Of a stretch of DNA of 64,000 nucleotides, positions 25,474 through 33,333 are shown one piece after another. A program made the translations under genes and the position numbers. The stretch is from Deltaproteobacteria bacterium (GTDB lineage: Bacteria; CG2-30-53-67), in assembly GCA_013151235.1 (NCBI GenBank), contig JAADIO010000019.1:7926-71925 (forward strand), read 5' to 3'. Within the stretch, counting starts at the first letter, position 1; every line of letters begins with the position of its first letter. The notes beneath the pieces are model-generated. The model had not been told where the DNA came from. It did no database searches and worked only from the letters and a program-made list of their open reading frames with translations.

Positions 25474-27162
25474 ATGGCGATTGTGGTGAGAAAAATACAG
25501 CGCAAGATCGGACTGAGGCGGGGCGGCAGGGGAACGCAGACATCGACGCAACGGCCGCAGTATAATTTGAAGGAGTCTCCCTGTATTCATGCTTGTCCGA
25601 GCGGTGAGGATATCCGTGCGTATCTGGTGCAGATTGCCCAGACCGAAAAATATGACTGGTCCTATGATGATGCCTTCAAAGAAGCCTGGTATACGATCAC
25701 GGACAAGAACCCCTTTCCCGCCGTTATGGGAAGGGTCTGTCCTCACCCTTGTGAAAGTGAGTGCAACCGGAAAGACAAGGATGCCGCCGTGGGGATCAAC
25801 AACATGGAGCGGTTCATCGGTGACTATGGTATCAAGAATAAACTGAAACTGAAGAAGGTGGACGGAGAGGGTGGTTCGGAAAAAGTCGCCGTGGTTGGTG
25901 CCGGTCCTTCCGGGCTTTCCTGTGCATACCAGTTAGCCCGTCGGGGTTATTCCGTAACGGTATTCGAAATGTTTGACAAGGGAGGCGGGATGCTTCGTTT
26001 CGGGATCCCCGTCTACCGCCTTCCCGATGATGTTCTCGATGCTGAAATTCAGCGGATCGCTGAGATGGGGGTTGAGATTAAGTACAACACCAAGATCGGT
26101 CGGGATATCACCTTTGCGGATTTGAAGAAGGATTATAAGGCGATCTATCTCTCCATCGGTGCGCACACCGGATGGGATATGAATATCCCCGGTGAGGATG
26201 CCGGGAATGTATTGACCGGCGCCGATTATCTCCACAAAATCAATGCCGGGGAAAAGGTGGAAATCGGGAATAAGGTGGTGGTGATCGGTGGTGGTGATAC
26301 CGCTATTGATGCCGCCATGACTTCACTCCGCCTTGGGGCGGATGTTACGCTTCTTTATCGGCGGACCCGGAACGAGATGCCGGCCATCGACCATGATATT
26401 ACCCTGGCCGAAGAGGAAGGGATCAATTTTGAATTTCTGTCTGCTCCGGTGGAGGTGATCAAAAACGGAGACGGGAAGGCGACGGCACTGAAATGCCTTA
26501 AGATGGAATTAGGTGAACCGGATGATTCGGGCCGTAGAAGGCCGGTCCCGATCGAAGGTTCGGAGTATACCGTTGATGCGACGGCTATCATCTCCGCCAT
26601 TGGCCAGGCCCCGGATTGGGAAGGCCTGGATTCCTTTAAAAACGAAAAAGGCTGGATTACCGCCGACGATCACGGGATTACGGAAACGGCCGGTGTCTTT
26701 GCCGGGGGGGATGTGACGGTCGGATTGGGCATTGCCACGCAGGCTATTGGTCTCGGGCGGAAGACGGCGGAAGCTATTCATCATTTTCTTCGGGACGAAG
26801 AGGTTCCGGAACCGGAAACGCTGCCGGTTGTTCATTCCGATGCCATGAACCTCGGTCATTATGTTTCGCTGGAACGGCAGAATGAAAAATACCTTCCGGC
26901 GGATGATCGGAAGACCAATTTCAATGAGCTGCGCTTTGCCTTGACCGAGGAACAGGCGATTGAAGAGGCGAAACGATGCATGAGCTGTGGCCGATGTTTT
27001 GACTGTGACAACTGTTTTACCTTCTGTTCCGACAGTGCTGTCAAGAAGCTTGATAAAAATGAAAATCCCTTCGGTCAGCATTATAAATTTGTCCTCGATA
27101 CCTGTCAGGGATGCAAAAAGTGTGCGGAAGAATGTCCTTGCGGCTACATTGATATGGTCTGA
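25474..27162 (+). CDS. dsrL: DsrL-like iron-sulfur flavoprotein, NAD(P)H-linked
   Basis: 562 residues. N-terminal [4Fe-4S] ligands (CIHACPSGED, CPHPCESECNR), an FAD fold (VVGAGPSGLSCAYQLARRG), a NAD(P) fold (VVIGGGDTAIDAAMTS with YRRTRNEMPA), and a C-terminal domain with two cluster motifs (CMSCGRCFDCDNCFTFC and CQGCKKCAEECPCG). This is a glutamate-synthase small-subunit-like core plus a ferredoxin tail, the DsrL architecture. DsrL links DsrAB to NAD(P)H: acceptor in sulfur oxidisers, donor in some sulfite reducers. The placement after dsrD is notable. The arginine pair in YRRTR favours NADP(H); inference. Confidence 0.85.
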   Translation: MAIVVRKIQRKIGLRRGGRGTQTSTQRPQYNLKESPCIHACPSGEDIRAYLVQIAQTEKYDWSYDDAFKEAWYTITDKNPFPAVMGRVCPHPCESECNRKDKDAAVGINNMERFIGDYGIKNKLKLKKVDGEGGSEKVAVVGAGPSGLSCAYQLARRGYSVTVFEMFDKGGGMLRFGIPVYRLPDDVLDAEIQRIAEMGVEIKYNTKIGRDITFADLKKDYKAIYLSIGAHTGWDMNIPGEDAGNVLTGADYLHKINAGEKVEIGNKVVVIGGGDTAIDAAMTSLRLGADVTLLYRRTRNEMPAIDHDITLAEEEGINFEFLSAPVEVIKNGDGKATALKCLKMELGEPDDSGRRRPVPIEGSEYTVDATAIISAIGQAPDWEGLDSFKNEKGWITADDHGITETAGVFAGGDVTVGLGIATQAIGLGRKTAEAIHHFLRDEEVPEPETLPVVHSDAMNLGHYVSLERQNEKYLPADDRKTNFNELRFALTEEQAIEEAKRCMSCGRCFDCDNCFTFCSDSAVKKLDKNENPFGQHYKFVLDTCQGCKKCAEECPCGYIDMV

Positions 27163-27299
27163 ACCTCCGGGGGAAGAACCACGGTAATCCATGATGTTGC
27201 CGTCCGGGCTTGGCCGTGCTGAAAAAGAGTTCCGGGTGTTGTTCACGGAACAAGCTTTTTGTTTGCTGCCGGGTATGACGAGATCCACAAGGAGTCAAA

Positions 27300-27764
27300 A
27301 TGGAAGAAATTACGTTCAATGAAATCATCAGCTATGCGAAGATCGCGGAAGAGAATGCGAAAAGCTTTTATTTGAATGCCGCAGAAGAGATGGAACAGCG
27401 AAATGTGAAAGAATATCTTGAAACGCTGGCGGCGGAGGAGCAGACTCACATTAACCGCCTTGAGGCCCTGCAGAAGACCATCCAGAGCCGGGGAGAGGTT
27501 CCCGATCTTCATTCGGAGATCCGGAGTCTCGGCTACGCGGATTTCATCAAGGCTGCCGAACTCGGCAAAGATGCTTCCTATAAGGATGTCTTGGTCGTTG
27601 CCATGTCCAACGAGAAAGAGGCCATCCGGAACTATGACAATTTTTCCCGTTTTATCGATAACGAAGAGGCCAAAAAACTGTTCACGGTCCTGGCCGACGA
27701 AGAACGTCGTCATCTGAAACGATTTGAAGAAGAGTATGACGAACTCCAGGACCAAAATTATTAA
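27300..27764 (+). CDS. Rubrerythrin-like ferritin-family protein without rubredoxin domain
   Basis: 154 residues of four-helix bundle with the di-iron ligands EENAKSFY, EEQTHINRLE, NEKEAIRNYD and DEERRHLKRFEEE. The usual C-terminal rubredoxin Cys4 domain is absent. It likely removes hydrogen peroxide or stores iron to protect the oxygen-sensitive Fe-S enzymes encoded around it. It starts at 27300 with AAGGAG just upstream and ends 28 bases before nfnA. Confidence 0.82.
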   Translation: MEEITFNEIISYAKIAEENAKSFYLNAAEEMEQRNVKEYLETLAAEEQTHINRLEALQKTIQSRGEVPDLHSEIRSLGYADFIKAAELGKDASYKDVLVVAMSNEKEAIRNYDNFSRFIDNEEAKKLFTVLADEERRHLKRFEEEYDELQDQNY

Positions 27765-27792
27765 ACCAAACCGGGATTGAGGGTAAACCATA

Positions 27793-28644
27793 ATGTATGA
27801 AATTCTGGAAAAGAAGGTGTGGCAGGAAGAGAAGCCGAGAATTACGGAGTTCAAGGTCAATGCGCCGGAGATTGCCCGCGCTCACCAAGCGGGCCAGTTT
27901 GTGATCCTCATTGTCGACGAGAACGGAGAGCGGATTCCCCTGACCATTGCCGACAAGGACGCGGAAAAAGGGACCATCAATATTCTCTTTCAGGAGGTGG
28001 GGAAGTCTACGATCTGTCTGGGCAAGCTGGAAGTGGGAGAGAAGATCCATCACGTTACGGGGCCGTTGGGTAAACCGACCCATGTGGAGAAGTTCGGTAC
28101 CGTTGTCTGTGTCGGTGGAGGGATCGGAATCGCTCCGGTCCATCCCATTGCCAAGGCGATGAAGGATGCCGGCAACAAGGTGATTTCCATTCTCGGATCT
28201 CGATCAAAGGACCTGCTGATCTATGAAGACAAGATGAATGCGGCCAGCAGTGAGGTCCGCGTGACTACGGATGACGGGACCTACGGCCGTCACGGTTTTG
28301 TGACCGATGAACTCAAGGCAATGATTGAAGAAGAAAAGATCCCCATCGATCTGGTGGTCGTGATTGGACCTCCGATCATGATGAAGTTCGTCTGCAAGGT
28401 GACGGAACCGCACAAGATCAAGACCTTTGCCAGCCTGAATACGATCATGGTAGACGGGACCGGGATGTGCGGTGCCTGCCGTGTGACCGTCGGGGGGAAG
28501 ACCAAGTTTGTCTGTGTGGACGGACCGGAATTTGACGGGCATCAGGTCGATTTTGAAGAGATGATGATGCGCCAGAAACAGTATCTCACGGAAGAAAAAA
28601 TCGCCGTGGAACGCTGTGGGAAAGGGGCCTGCCATCAGGGTTGA
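27793..28644 (+). CDS. nfnA: NfnA / sulfide dehydrogenase-type FAD/NAD subunit
   Basis: 283 residues of the ferredoxin-NADP reductase fold: AGQFVILIVDENGERIPLT (FAD binding), VCVGGGIGIAPVHPIAKAM (NAD binding), and a [2Fe-2S] site at GTGMCGACRV with FVCVDGP and a final Cys. It is the small subunit of NADH-dependent ferredoxin:NADP oxidoreductase, which bifurcates electrons from NADPH to NAD and ferredoxin. The partner subunit lies 100 bases downstream. Confidence 0.88.
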   Translation: MYEILEKKVWQEEKPRITEFKVNAPEIARAHQAGQFVILIVDENGERIPLTIADKDAEKGTINILFQEVGKSTICLGKLEVGEKIHHVTGPLGKPTHVEKFGTVVCVGGGIGIAPVHPIAKAMKDAGNKVISILGSRSKDLLIYEDKMNAASSEVRVTTDDGTYGRHGFVTDELKAMIEEEKIPIDLVVVIGPPIMMKFVCKVTEPHKIKTFASLNTIMVDGTGMCGACRVTVGGKTKFVCVDGPEFDGHQVDFEEMMMRQKQYLTEEKIAVERCGKGACHQG

Positions 28645-28744
28645 AAGATCCGTGTTGACGGCTTTCGCTGAAAGTCCGTCTGTCGCGGTCATCCGGCATT
28701 CTGCTTAAAACCATCAACATAAGTTCTGGAGAGGATTCATAAGA

Positions 28745-30220
28745 ATGAGTGATGAGAAACAGCTAAAAGGGGCCTCAAAGGCGAAACCGAAGAGACCGAA
28801 AATCCCCCGTCAGGCAATGCCGGAACAGGATCCGCATGTCCGGGCGAAAAACTTTGATTCCGTTACGCTGGGGTATACCGATGAACAGGCGATAGCGGAA
28901 GCCACGCGGTGTCTTCAGTGCAAGAAACCCTTCTGCATACAGGGGTGTCCTGTTTCAATCAACATCCCCGGTTTTATTCAGGCAATCAAGGACCGTGATT
29001 ATGCAAAGGCGGTCCAGGTCATCAAGGAGACAAATCTTCTGCCGGCGGTCTGCGGACGAGTCTGTCCACAGGAAGAGCAGTGCGAGAACAGATGTATCCT
29101 GGGTAAAAAACAAGAGCCTGTTGCGATCGGCCGATTGGAGCGTTTTGTGGCGGATTATGAAGCCGCTCACGGTGAATCGCCGTTGCCGGAGCTTCCGTCG
29201 AAGACGGGAAAGAAGGTTGCCGTGGTCGGTGCCGGTCCGGGGGGGTTGACGGTTGCAGGCGATCTGATCCGTAAAGGACATGATGTGACCGTCTTCGAGG
29301 CCCTCCACAAGGCGGGCGGTGTTCTGGTGTATGGAATCCCGGAATTCCGGCTGCCCAAGGCGATCGTGGAACGGGAAGTCGATTATCTGAAAAAGCTTGG
29401 CGTTGTTTTCAAAATGAACCATGTGATCGGGAAGATCCGGACCATCGATCAATTGATGAAGGAAGACGGGTTTGATGCTGTTTTTATCGGGAGCGGCGCC
29501 GGTCTGCCCTGGTTCATGGATATTCCCGGTGAGAACTTGAATGGAGTTTTCTCCGCGAATGAATACCTGACCCGGAACAATCTGATGAAAGCCTTTGATT
29601 TTCCGAACTATGATACCCCGATCAAACGGTTTAAGAATGTTGCCGTGATCGGTGGTGGGAATGTGGCCATGGATTCCGTTCGGACGGCTCTTCGACTGGG
29701 AGCCGACAATGCCTACATTGTTTATCGACGAGGACGGGAAGAGATGCCGGCCCGGAAAGAGGAAGTGGATCATGCCGAGCATGAAGGGGTGCAGTTTAAG
29801 AACCTGACAGCCCCCGTGCGGATCCTCGGGAATGAAGACGGTTGGGTGACGGGCCTGGAATGCCTTAAAATGGAATTAGGTGAACCGGACGCCTCTGGAC
29901 GGCGCCGTCCGATCCCGATCGAGGGCTCGGAATTTGTTCTGGATATGGATGCCGTAATCATTGCGATCGGGACCAGTGCCAATCCTCTGATCGGCCAGAC
30001 CACGCCGGATCTGAAACTGAGCCGTCGAGGTTACATTGAGGTCGAAAATGAGACTACCGGCCGCAGCAGCAAGAAAGGGGTTTTCGCCGGAGGAGACATC
30101 GTAACCGGTGCGGCAACCGTGATCCTGGCGATGGGAGCGGGACGAAATGCCGCCAATGCCATTCAGCAATACCTGGAGACGGGTGAATGGTGGACGCCGA
30201 ACGGCGACGGCGAAAAGTAG
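28745..30220 (+). CDS. nfnB: NfnB / glutamate-synthase-type subunit
   Basis: 491 residues: N-terminal [4Fe-4S] motifs (CLQCKKPFCIQGCP, CGRVCPQEEQCENRC), FAD fold (VVGAGPGGLTVAGDLIRKG), NADP fold (VIGGGNVAMDSVRTALRLGA with YRRGREEMPARKEE) and the closing FAD motif KKGVFAGGDIVTGAATV. It holds the bifurcating flavin when paired with NfnA. It is related to the DsrL core upstream but lacks the ferredoxin tail. Ends the plus-strand operon just before a strong terminator. Confidence 0.9.
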   Translation: MSDEKQLKGASKAKPKRPKIPRQAMPEQDPHVRAKNFDSVTLGYTDEQAIAEATRCLQCKKPFCIQGCPVSINIPGFIQAIKDRDYAKAVQVIKETNLLPAVCGRVCPQEEQCENRCILGKKQEPVAIGRLERFVADYEAAHGESPLPELPSKTGKKVAVVGAGPGGLTVAGDLIRKGHDVTVFEALHKAGGVLVYGIPEFRLPKAIVEREVDYLKKLGVVFKMNHVIGKIRTIDQLMKEDGFDAVFIGSGAGLPWFMDIPGENLNGVFSANEYLTRNNLMKAFDFPNYDTPIKRFKNVAVIGGGNVAMDSVRTALRLGADNAYIVYRRGREEMPARKEEVDHAEHEGVQFKNLTAPVRILGNEDGWVTGLECLKMELGEPDASGRRRPIPIEGSEFVLDMDAVIIAIGTSANPLIGQTTPDLKLSRRGYIEVENETTGRSSKKGVFAGGDIVTGAATVILAMGAGRNAANAIQQYLETGEWWTPNGDGEK

Positions 30221-30243
30221 CTGTTTCTTAAAATAAGATGTAA

Positions 30244-30277
30244 AAAAGGCCGATGAGAGGTTTCTCATCGGCCTTTT
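30244..30277 (+). terminator. Rho-independent terminator of the dsr-nfn operon
   Basis: A perfect 15-base stem (30244-30258 with 30263-30277), loop GGTT, ending in TTTT and followed by CCTTTTAATTT. It closes the long plus-strand sulfur operon 24 bases after the nfnB stop. Confidence 0.9.
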
Positions 30278-30330
30278 CCTTTTAATTTCCTTCCGAAACC
30301 TTTTGCAGGTTTCTGAAGGAAATTAAAAGG
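30278..30330. terminator. Long inverted repeat overlapping the end of the second dsrF
   Basis: Arms 30278-30300 and 30308-30330 are 23 bases each with one mismatch and a 7-base loop. It lies directly behind the dsr-nfn terminator and reaches into the last codons of the convergent dsrF-like gene, so it can act as its terminator on the minus strand and insulate both transcripts. Confidence 0.75.
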
Positions 30331-30688
30331 GCAAAATTACCTCCTGTTTTTTCATAAAGGCCATGATTTCGGCGGACTCCAGAACTTCCACGTCAATCAT
30401 GAGATCTTCGACGGTTAATCCTCGTTCTGTGAGTGCGGTTTTGTCTACGATGATCCGTTCGACTCCATAGTCTTCCAGGACCCGAAAAGCACTGGAAAAC
30501 GCCTTAGTTCCCAATTCCATTGTATCCTGCCCTTTTTTCAGCACATAGACTCCGTCATCCATCAAGACCAAGGTGATCGCTTGTTCATATGTACAGAAGA
30601 TCAGGAGCGCCTCCAATCCTTCATGGGTATATATCGTTCCATGAGGCGCCTTCCTCATGAGAAAGGTTATTTTCTTCTTTTTGGACAT
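30323..30688 (-). CDS. Second DsrF-like protein
   Basis: 121 residues, alignable along its length with DsrF at 21054: RKAPHGTIYTHEGLEALLIF, MDDGVYVLKKGQDTMELGTKAF, RGLTVEDLMID and a shared ending EVILPF. Two cysteines are not both shared (IFCTYEQ here, IFGAYDQ in DsrF). It is alone, convergent with the sulfur operon. It could form an alternative complex with DsrE/DsrH or with the DsrE-like protein at 13811. Confidence 0.8.
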   Translation of the reverse strand: MSKKKKITFLMRKAPHGTIYTHEGLEALLIFCTYEQAITLVLMDDGVYVLKKGQDTMELGTKAFSSAFRVLEDYGVERIIVDKTALTERGLTVEDLMIDVEVLESAEIMAFMKKQEVILPF

Positions 30689-30869
30689 CTGTGAATCACC
30701 CTTCCTTCCTAAAACACGTTATTTCAGCTGTAAGACTTCATATATCTGCATCATAAGATATTCGGAGCTTCCCTTCAAGTAAAAACTTGACAAAACAAAT
30801 TGACAATAAGGGAAATATGCCGTTTCAATGCCCCTTTTTGTTCATTGCTGTAGTTGTGAAGTAAACCAC

Positions 30870-31883
30870 TTAGAGGTTTTTTTTGTCGATTCCTTTTGCT
30901 GCAAGCTGTAAGCCGACGGAAACGGCTTCCATTAAACTGGAAGGGTCGGCTTTTCCTTGGCCTGAAATATCGAAGGCCGTTCCGTGATCCACGGAAGTTC
31001 GGATGATCGGCAGGCCCAGGGTCACGTTGACCCCCTTTTCAAAGGCGATCATTTTCAGGGGAATCAGTCCCTGATCGTGATACATGGAGACGATGGCATG
31101 GAAACGTCCGTGATAGGCCTGATGAAAGACCGTATCCGGAGGCAGCGGCCCTGTGACGTTGATTCCCTTTTTTTGGGACGCAATGACGGCGGGCAGAATA
31201 ATCTTCTCTTCTTCCTCCCCGAAGAGGCCGTGTTCTCCAGCATGGGGGTTCAGCGCGGCGACGGCGATACGGGGGGAGGAAAAACCGAGGTCGAGCATTG
31301 CCTGATGAGCAAGTAGAATCTTCTTTTCAATATTCCCAGGCGTCAATGCATGGGGAACCTCCCTCAATGCGAGGTGGGTCGTGACAAGAATAACACGGAT
31401 CGGTCCTCCCATGAGCATCATTGCGAATTGCGAGGTCCCCGTTTTCGCCGCGAGGAGTTCCGTGTGGCCGGCGAAGTTGAATCCTGCAAGATGGACCGCT
31501 TCCTTGTGGATCGGTGCTGTGACAATGGCATCTATATCTCCTTTCAGCGCAGCGTCTATGGCAGCAAGGACATATTCAATCGAGGCACGGCCAGCCGCGG
31601 CCGATACTTCTCCGGGAGCGAAGTCGGCAGGAGCGATATTTTTAAAATCGAGGAGACAGGGGTTTGTCTCCCGCCGGGAGAACTCTTTGATATCCGACAG
31701 GACATGAAAGGGGCTCTGTATTGCGAGATGTTCCGCCAGAGTGTCAAAAACGGCGGCGCTGCCGAAAACAAGGGGAAGAAAATCCTCCATCTCCTTCCGA
31801 CGGTTGAGCAGGGCCAGGATGATCTCCGGGCCGATACCGGCGGGATCACCCATGGTGATTCCGATGACCGGAAGTCTCTTCAT
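30870..31883 (-). CDS. pdxA: 4-hydroxythreonine-4-phosphate dehydrogenase
   Basis: 337 residues with the family motifs GITMGDPAGIGPEI, APIHKEAVHLAGFNFAGHTE (metal His), NPHAGEHGLFG and MYHDQGLIPLKM (metal His/Asp), and RTSVDHGTAFDISG. It oxidises 4-phosphohydroxy-L-threonine in pyridoxal phosphate synthesis. It is monocistronic, with a REP-type inverted pair upstream. Confidence 0.94.
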   Translation of the reverse strand: MKRLPVIGITMGDPAGIGPEIILALLNRRKEMEDFLPLVFGSAAVFDTLAEHLAIQSPFHVLSDIKEFSRRETNPCLLDFKNIAPADFAPGEVSAAAGRASIEYVLAAIDAALKGDIDAIVTAPIHKEAVHLAGFNFAGHTELLAAKTGTSQFAMMLMGGPIRVILVTTHLALREVPHALTPGNIEKKILLAHQAMLDLGFSSPRIAVAALNPHAGEHGLFGEEEEKIILPAVIASQKKGINVTGPLPPDTVFHQAYHGRFHAIVSMYHDQGLIPLKMIAFEKGVNVTLGLPIIRTSVDHGTAFDISGQGKADPSSLMEAVSVGLQLAAKGIDKKNL

Positions 31884-31940
31884 TTTTCACCTCCATTCCG
31901 GAAAGAAGGTAACAGAATCTCCGATCCATTGTCAACCCGC

Positions 31941-32018
31941 AAAGGGGTCAAGTCTGCTTTTGGCTTTTATTCTGATAGAATGTTTCACAAAAAAGCCAAA
32001 AGCAGACTTGACCCCTTT
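31941..32018. repeat. REP doublet (REPIN-like), GGGGTCAAGTCTGC family
   Basis: Two perfect 28-base inverted arms (31941-31968 and 31991-32018) separated by 22 bases. The core GGGGTCAAGTCTGC is the same as at 61546, and as both ends of the transposase unit at 62851-63884. This is the usual form in which RAYT transposases spread non-autonomous copies. Confidence 0.85.
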
Positions 32019-32021
32019 GGC

Positions 32022-32049
32022 TTGACAAAGCAGAAAGGGGTGGTATACT
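32022..32049 (+). promoter_or_regulatory. Promoter of DUF4912-GH57 operon beside the REP doublet
   Basis: TTGACA (32022-32027), 16-base spacer, TATACT (32044-32049) with TG one base ahead (extended -10). The -35 box starts only 4 bases after the REP arm. Confidence 0.6.
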
Positions 32050-32132
32050 CGGACCCTTCATCCGAGCTGGGAGTTACGCTTTTATGATTTAATGTACCTC
32101 TATTTTGATGAATTTACAGGGGAGAAGGTCCG

Positions 32133-33230
32133 ATGAGAAAGCATGCTCTGGAAGAGATGACGAAGAGCTCCTTGATGAAAATGGCCAGGGAAGTGAAGCT
32201 CTCCGGGCGTAGCAGGATGACGAAGGGAGAACTGGTCCAGGCACTCTCCCACAAGAACAAAGCCGGGAAAGGGGAGGAACGGGGTGTGAAACGCCGGGAA
32301 AAGAATATTTTAAAGGCGTCTACCTTGCGATCTGCACTAGAACACCGGCCGGTCCGGCGAAAGATGCATTTGTTGGAGAGTTGTCAGGAGGAGGTTGAGC
32401 GGGTCCGGTTTGAGCCTGGGATGGAGGAGAAATCATTTCCGGCGCCTCCTCCGGTTATCGAGGAACTTCCGGAAGGTTACGGGGATGACCGGATCGTTCT
32501 GATGGTGCGGGATCCCTACTGGATCTATGCTTACTGGGAGATCCAGGAAGGGACGATTGCCCAGGCCTTGCACAAGAATGGTCTGGCGGAACATGCCTAC
32601 CGGCAGGTCGTGCGGGTCTACGCCGGCGACCAAGTCCATTTCAGCGATATTGATGTAGAAGGGTTGACGAATAACTGGTATATCAACATGGGGCGTCCCG
32701 ATACCGAATTCTTCGCGGATTTCGGAGTGATGGTTGGCGAACGGTTCCTGCGGCTGGTCCGGTCGAACTCCGTGCAGACGCCACGGGCCGGGATGTCGGA
32801 CGTAGTGGATGAGCAGTGGGTGACCCTGAATGAAGAGGCGGAGGAGATGTACGCCTTGTCCGGTGGTTTCCGGATCGGCAGGGGAGAAGGATCGGCAGGA
32901 TTACAGGAGACGCAGGCCCGTCGGTTTGAAGCGGAACTTTCTTCCGGGGGCATCAGCAGCTTTTTCGGGAGCGGCCGTTTCCGTGAAATGCCCCGCAGGG
33001 GGTTCTGGTACCAACTGGATGCTGAACTGATCGTCTACGGGGCAACGGAACCGGACGCTTGGGTCACCCTGCAGGGAAAGCCGATCCGCCTCCGTCCGGA
33101 CGGGACCTTTACGGCCCGCTTTGCCCTGCCGGATGGCCGACAGGTGATTCCCGTGACATTTGTTTCCGCCGACCGGGTGGATGAGGCCACGGTGACGCCC
33201 CGGGTTGAGCGGAAAACGGATCGGCAATAG
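32133..33230 (+). CDS. DUF4912 protein
   Basis: 365 residues. An N-terminal helical domain (EEMTKSSLMKMAREVKLSGR, MTKGELVQAL) resembles the Rho/SAP-type nucleic-acid-binding motif; a DUF4912 domain follows (about 105-225) with DRIVLMVRDPYWIYAYWEI. The C-terminal part (270-350) looks like an immunoglobulin-type or carbohydrate-binding beta domain (VTLQGKPIRLRPDGTFTARF). It is commonly encoded before GH57 branching enzymes, as here, so a role in glycogen-type polymer handling is likely. Confidence 0.75.
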   Translation: MRKHALEEMTKSSLMKMAREVKLSGRSRMTKGELVQALSHKNKAGKGEERGVKRREKNILKASTLRSALEHRPVRRKMHLLESCQEEVERVRFEPGMEEKSFPAPPPVIEELPEGYGDDRIVLMVRDPYWIYAYWEIQEGTIAQALHKNGLAEHAYRQVVRVYAGDQVHFSDIDVEGLTNNWYINMGRPDTEFFADFGVMVGERFLRLVRSNSVQTPRAGMSDVVDEQWVTLNEEAEEMYALSGGFRIGRGEGSAGLQETQARRFEAELSSGGISSFFGSGRFREMPRRGFWYQLDAELIVYGATEPDAWVTLQGKPIRLRPDGTFTARFALPDGRQVIPVTFVSADRVDEATVTPRVERKTDRQ

Positions 33231-33333
33231 ATAAACGGCCGCCGCTTCTTGCCTGCGGAGCGTTACTTCCAGACAGTTCCTTACCGGCCGGGAAATATGC
33301 AAAACATTTCCGTTCTGTTCTTATGAGGTTACG

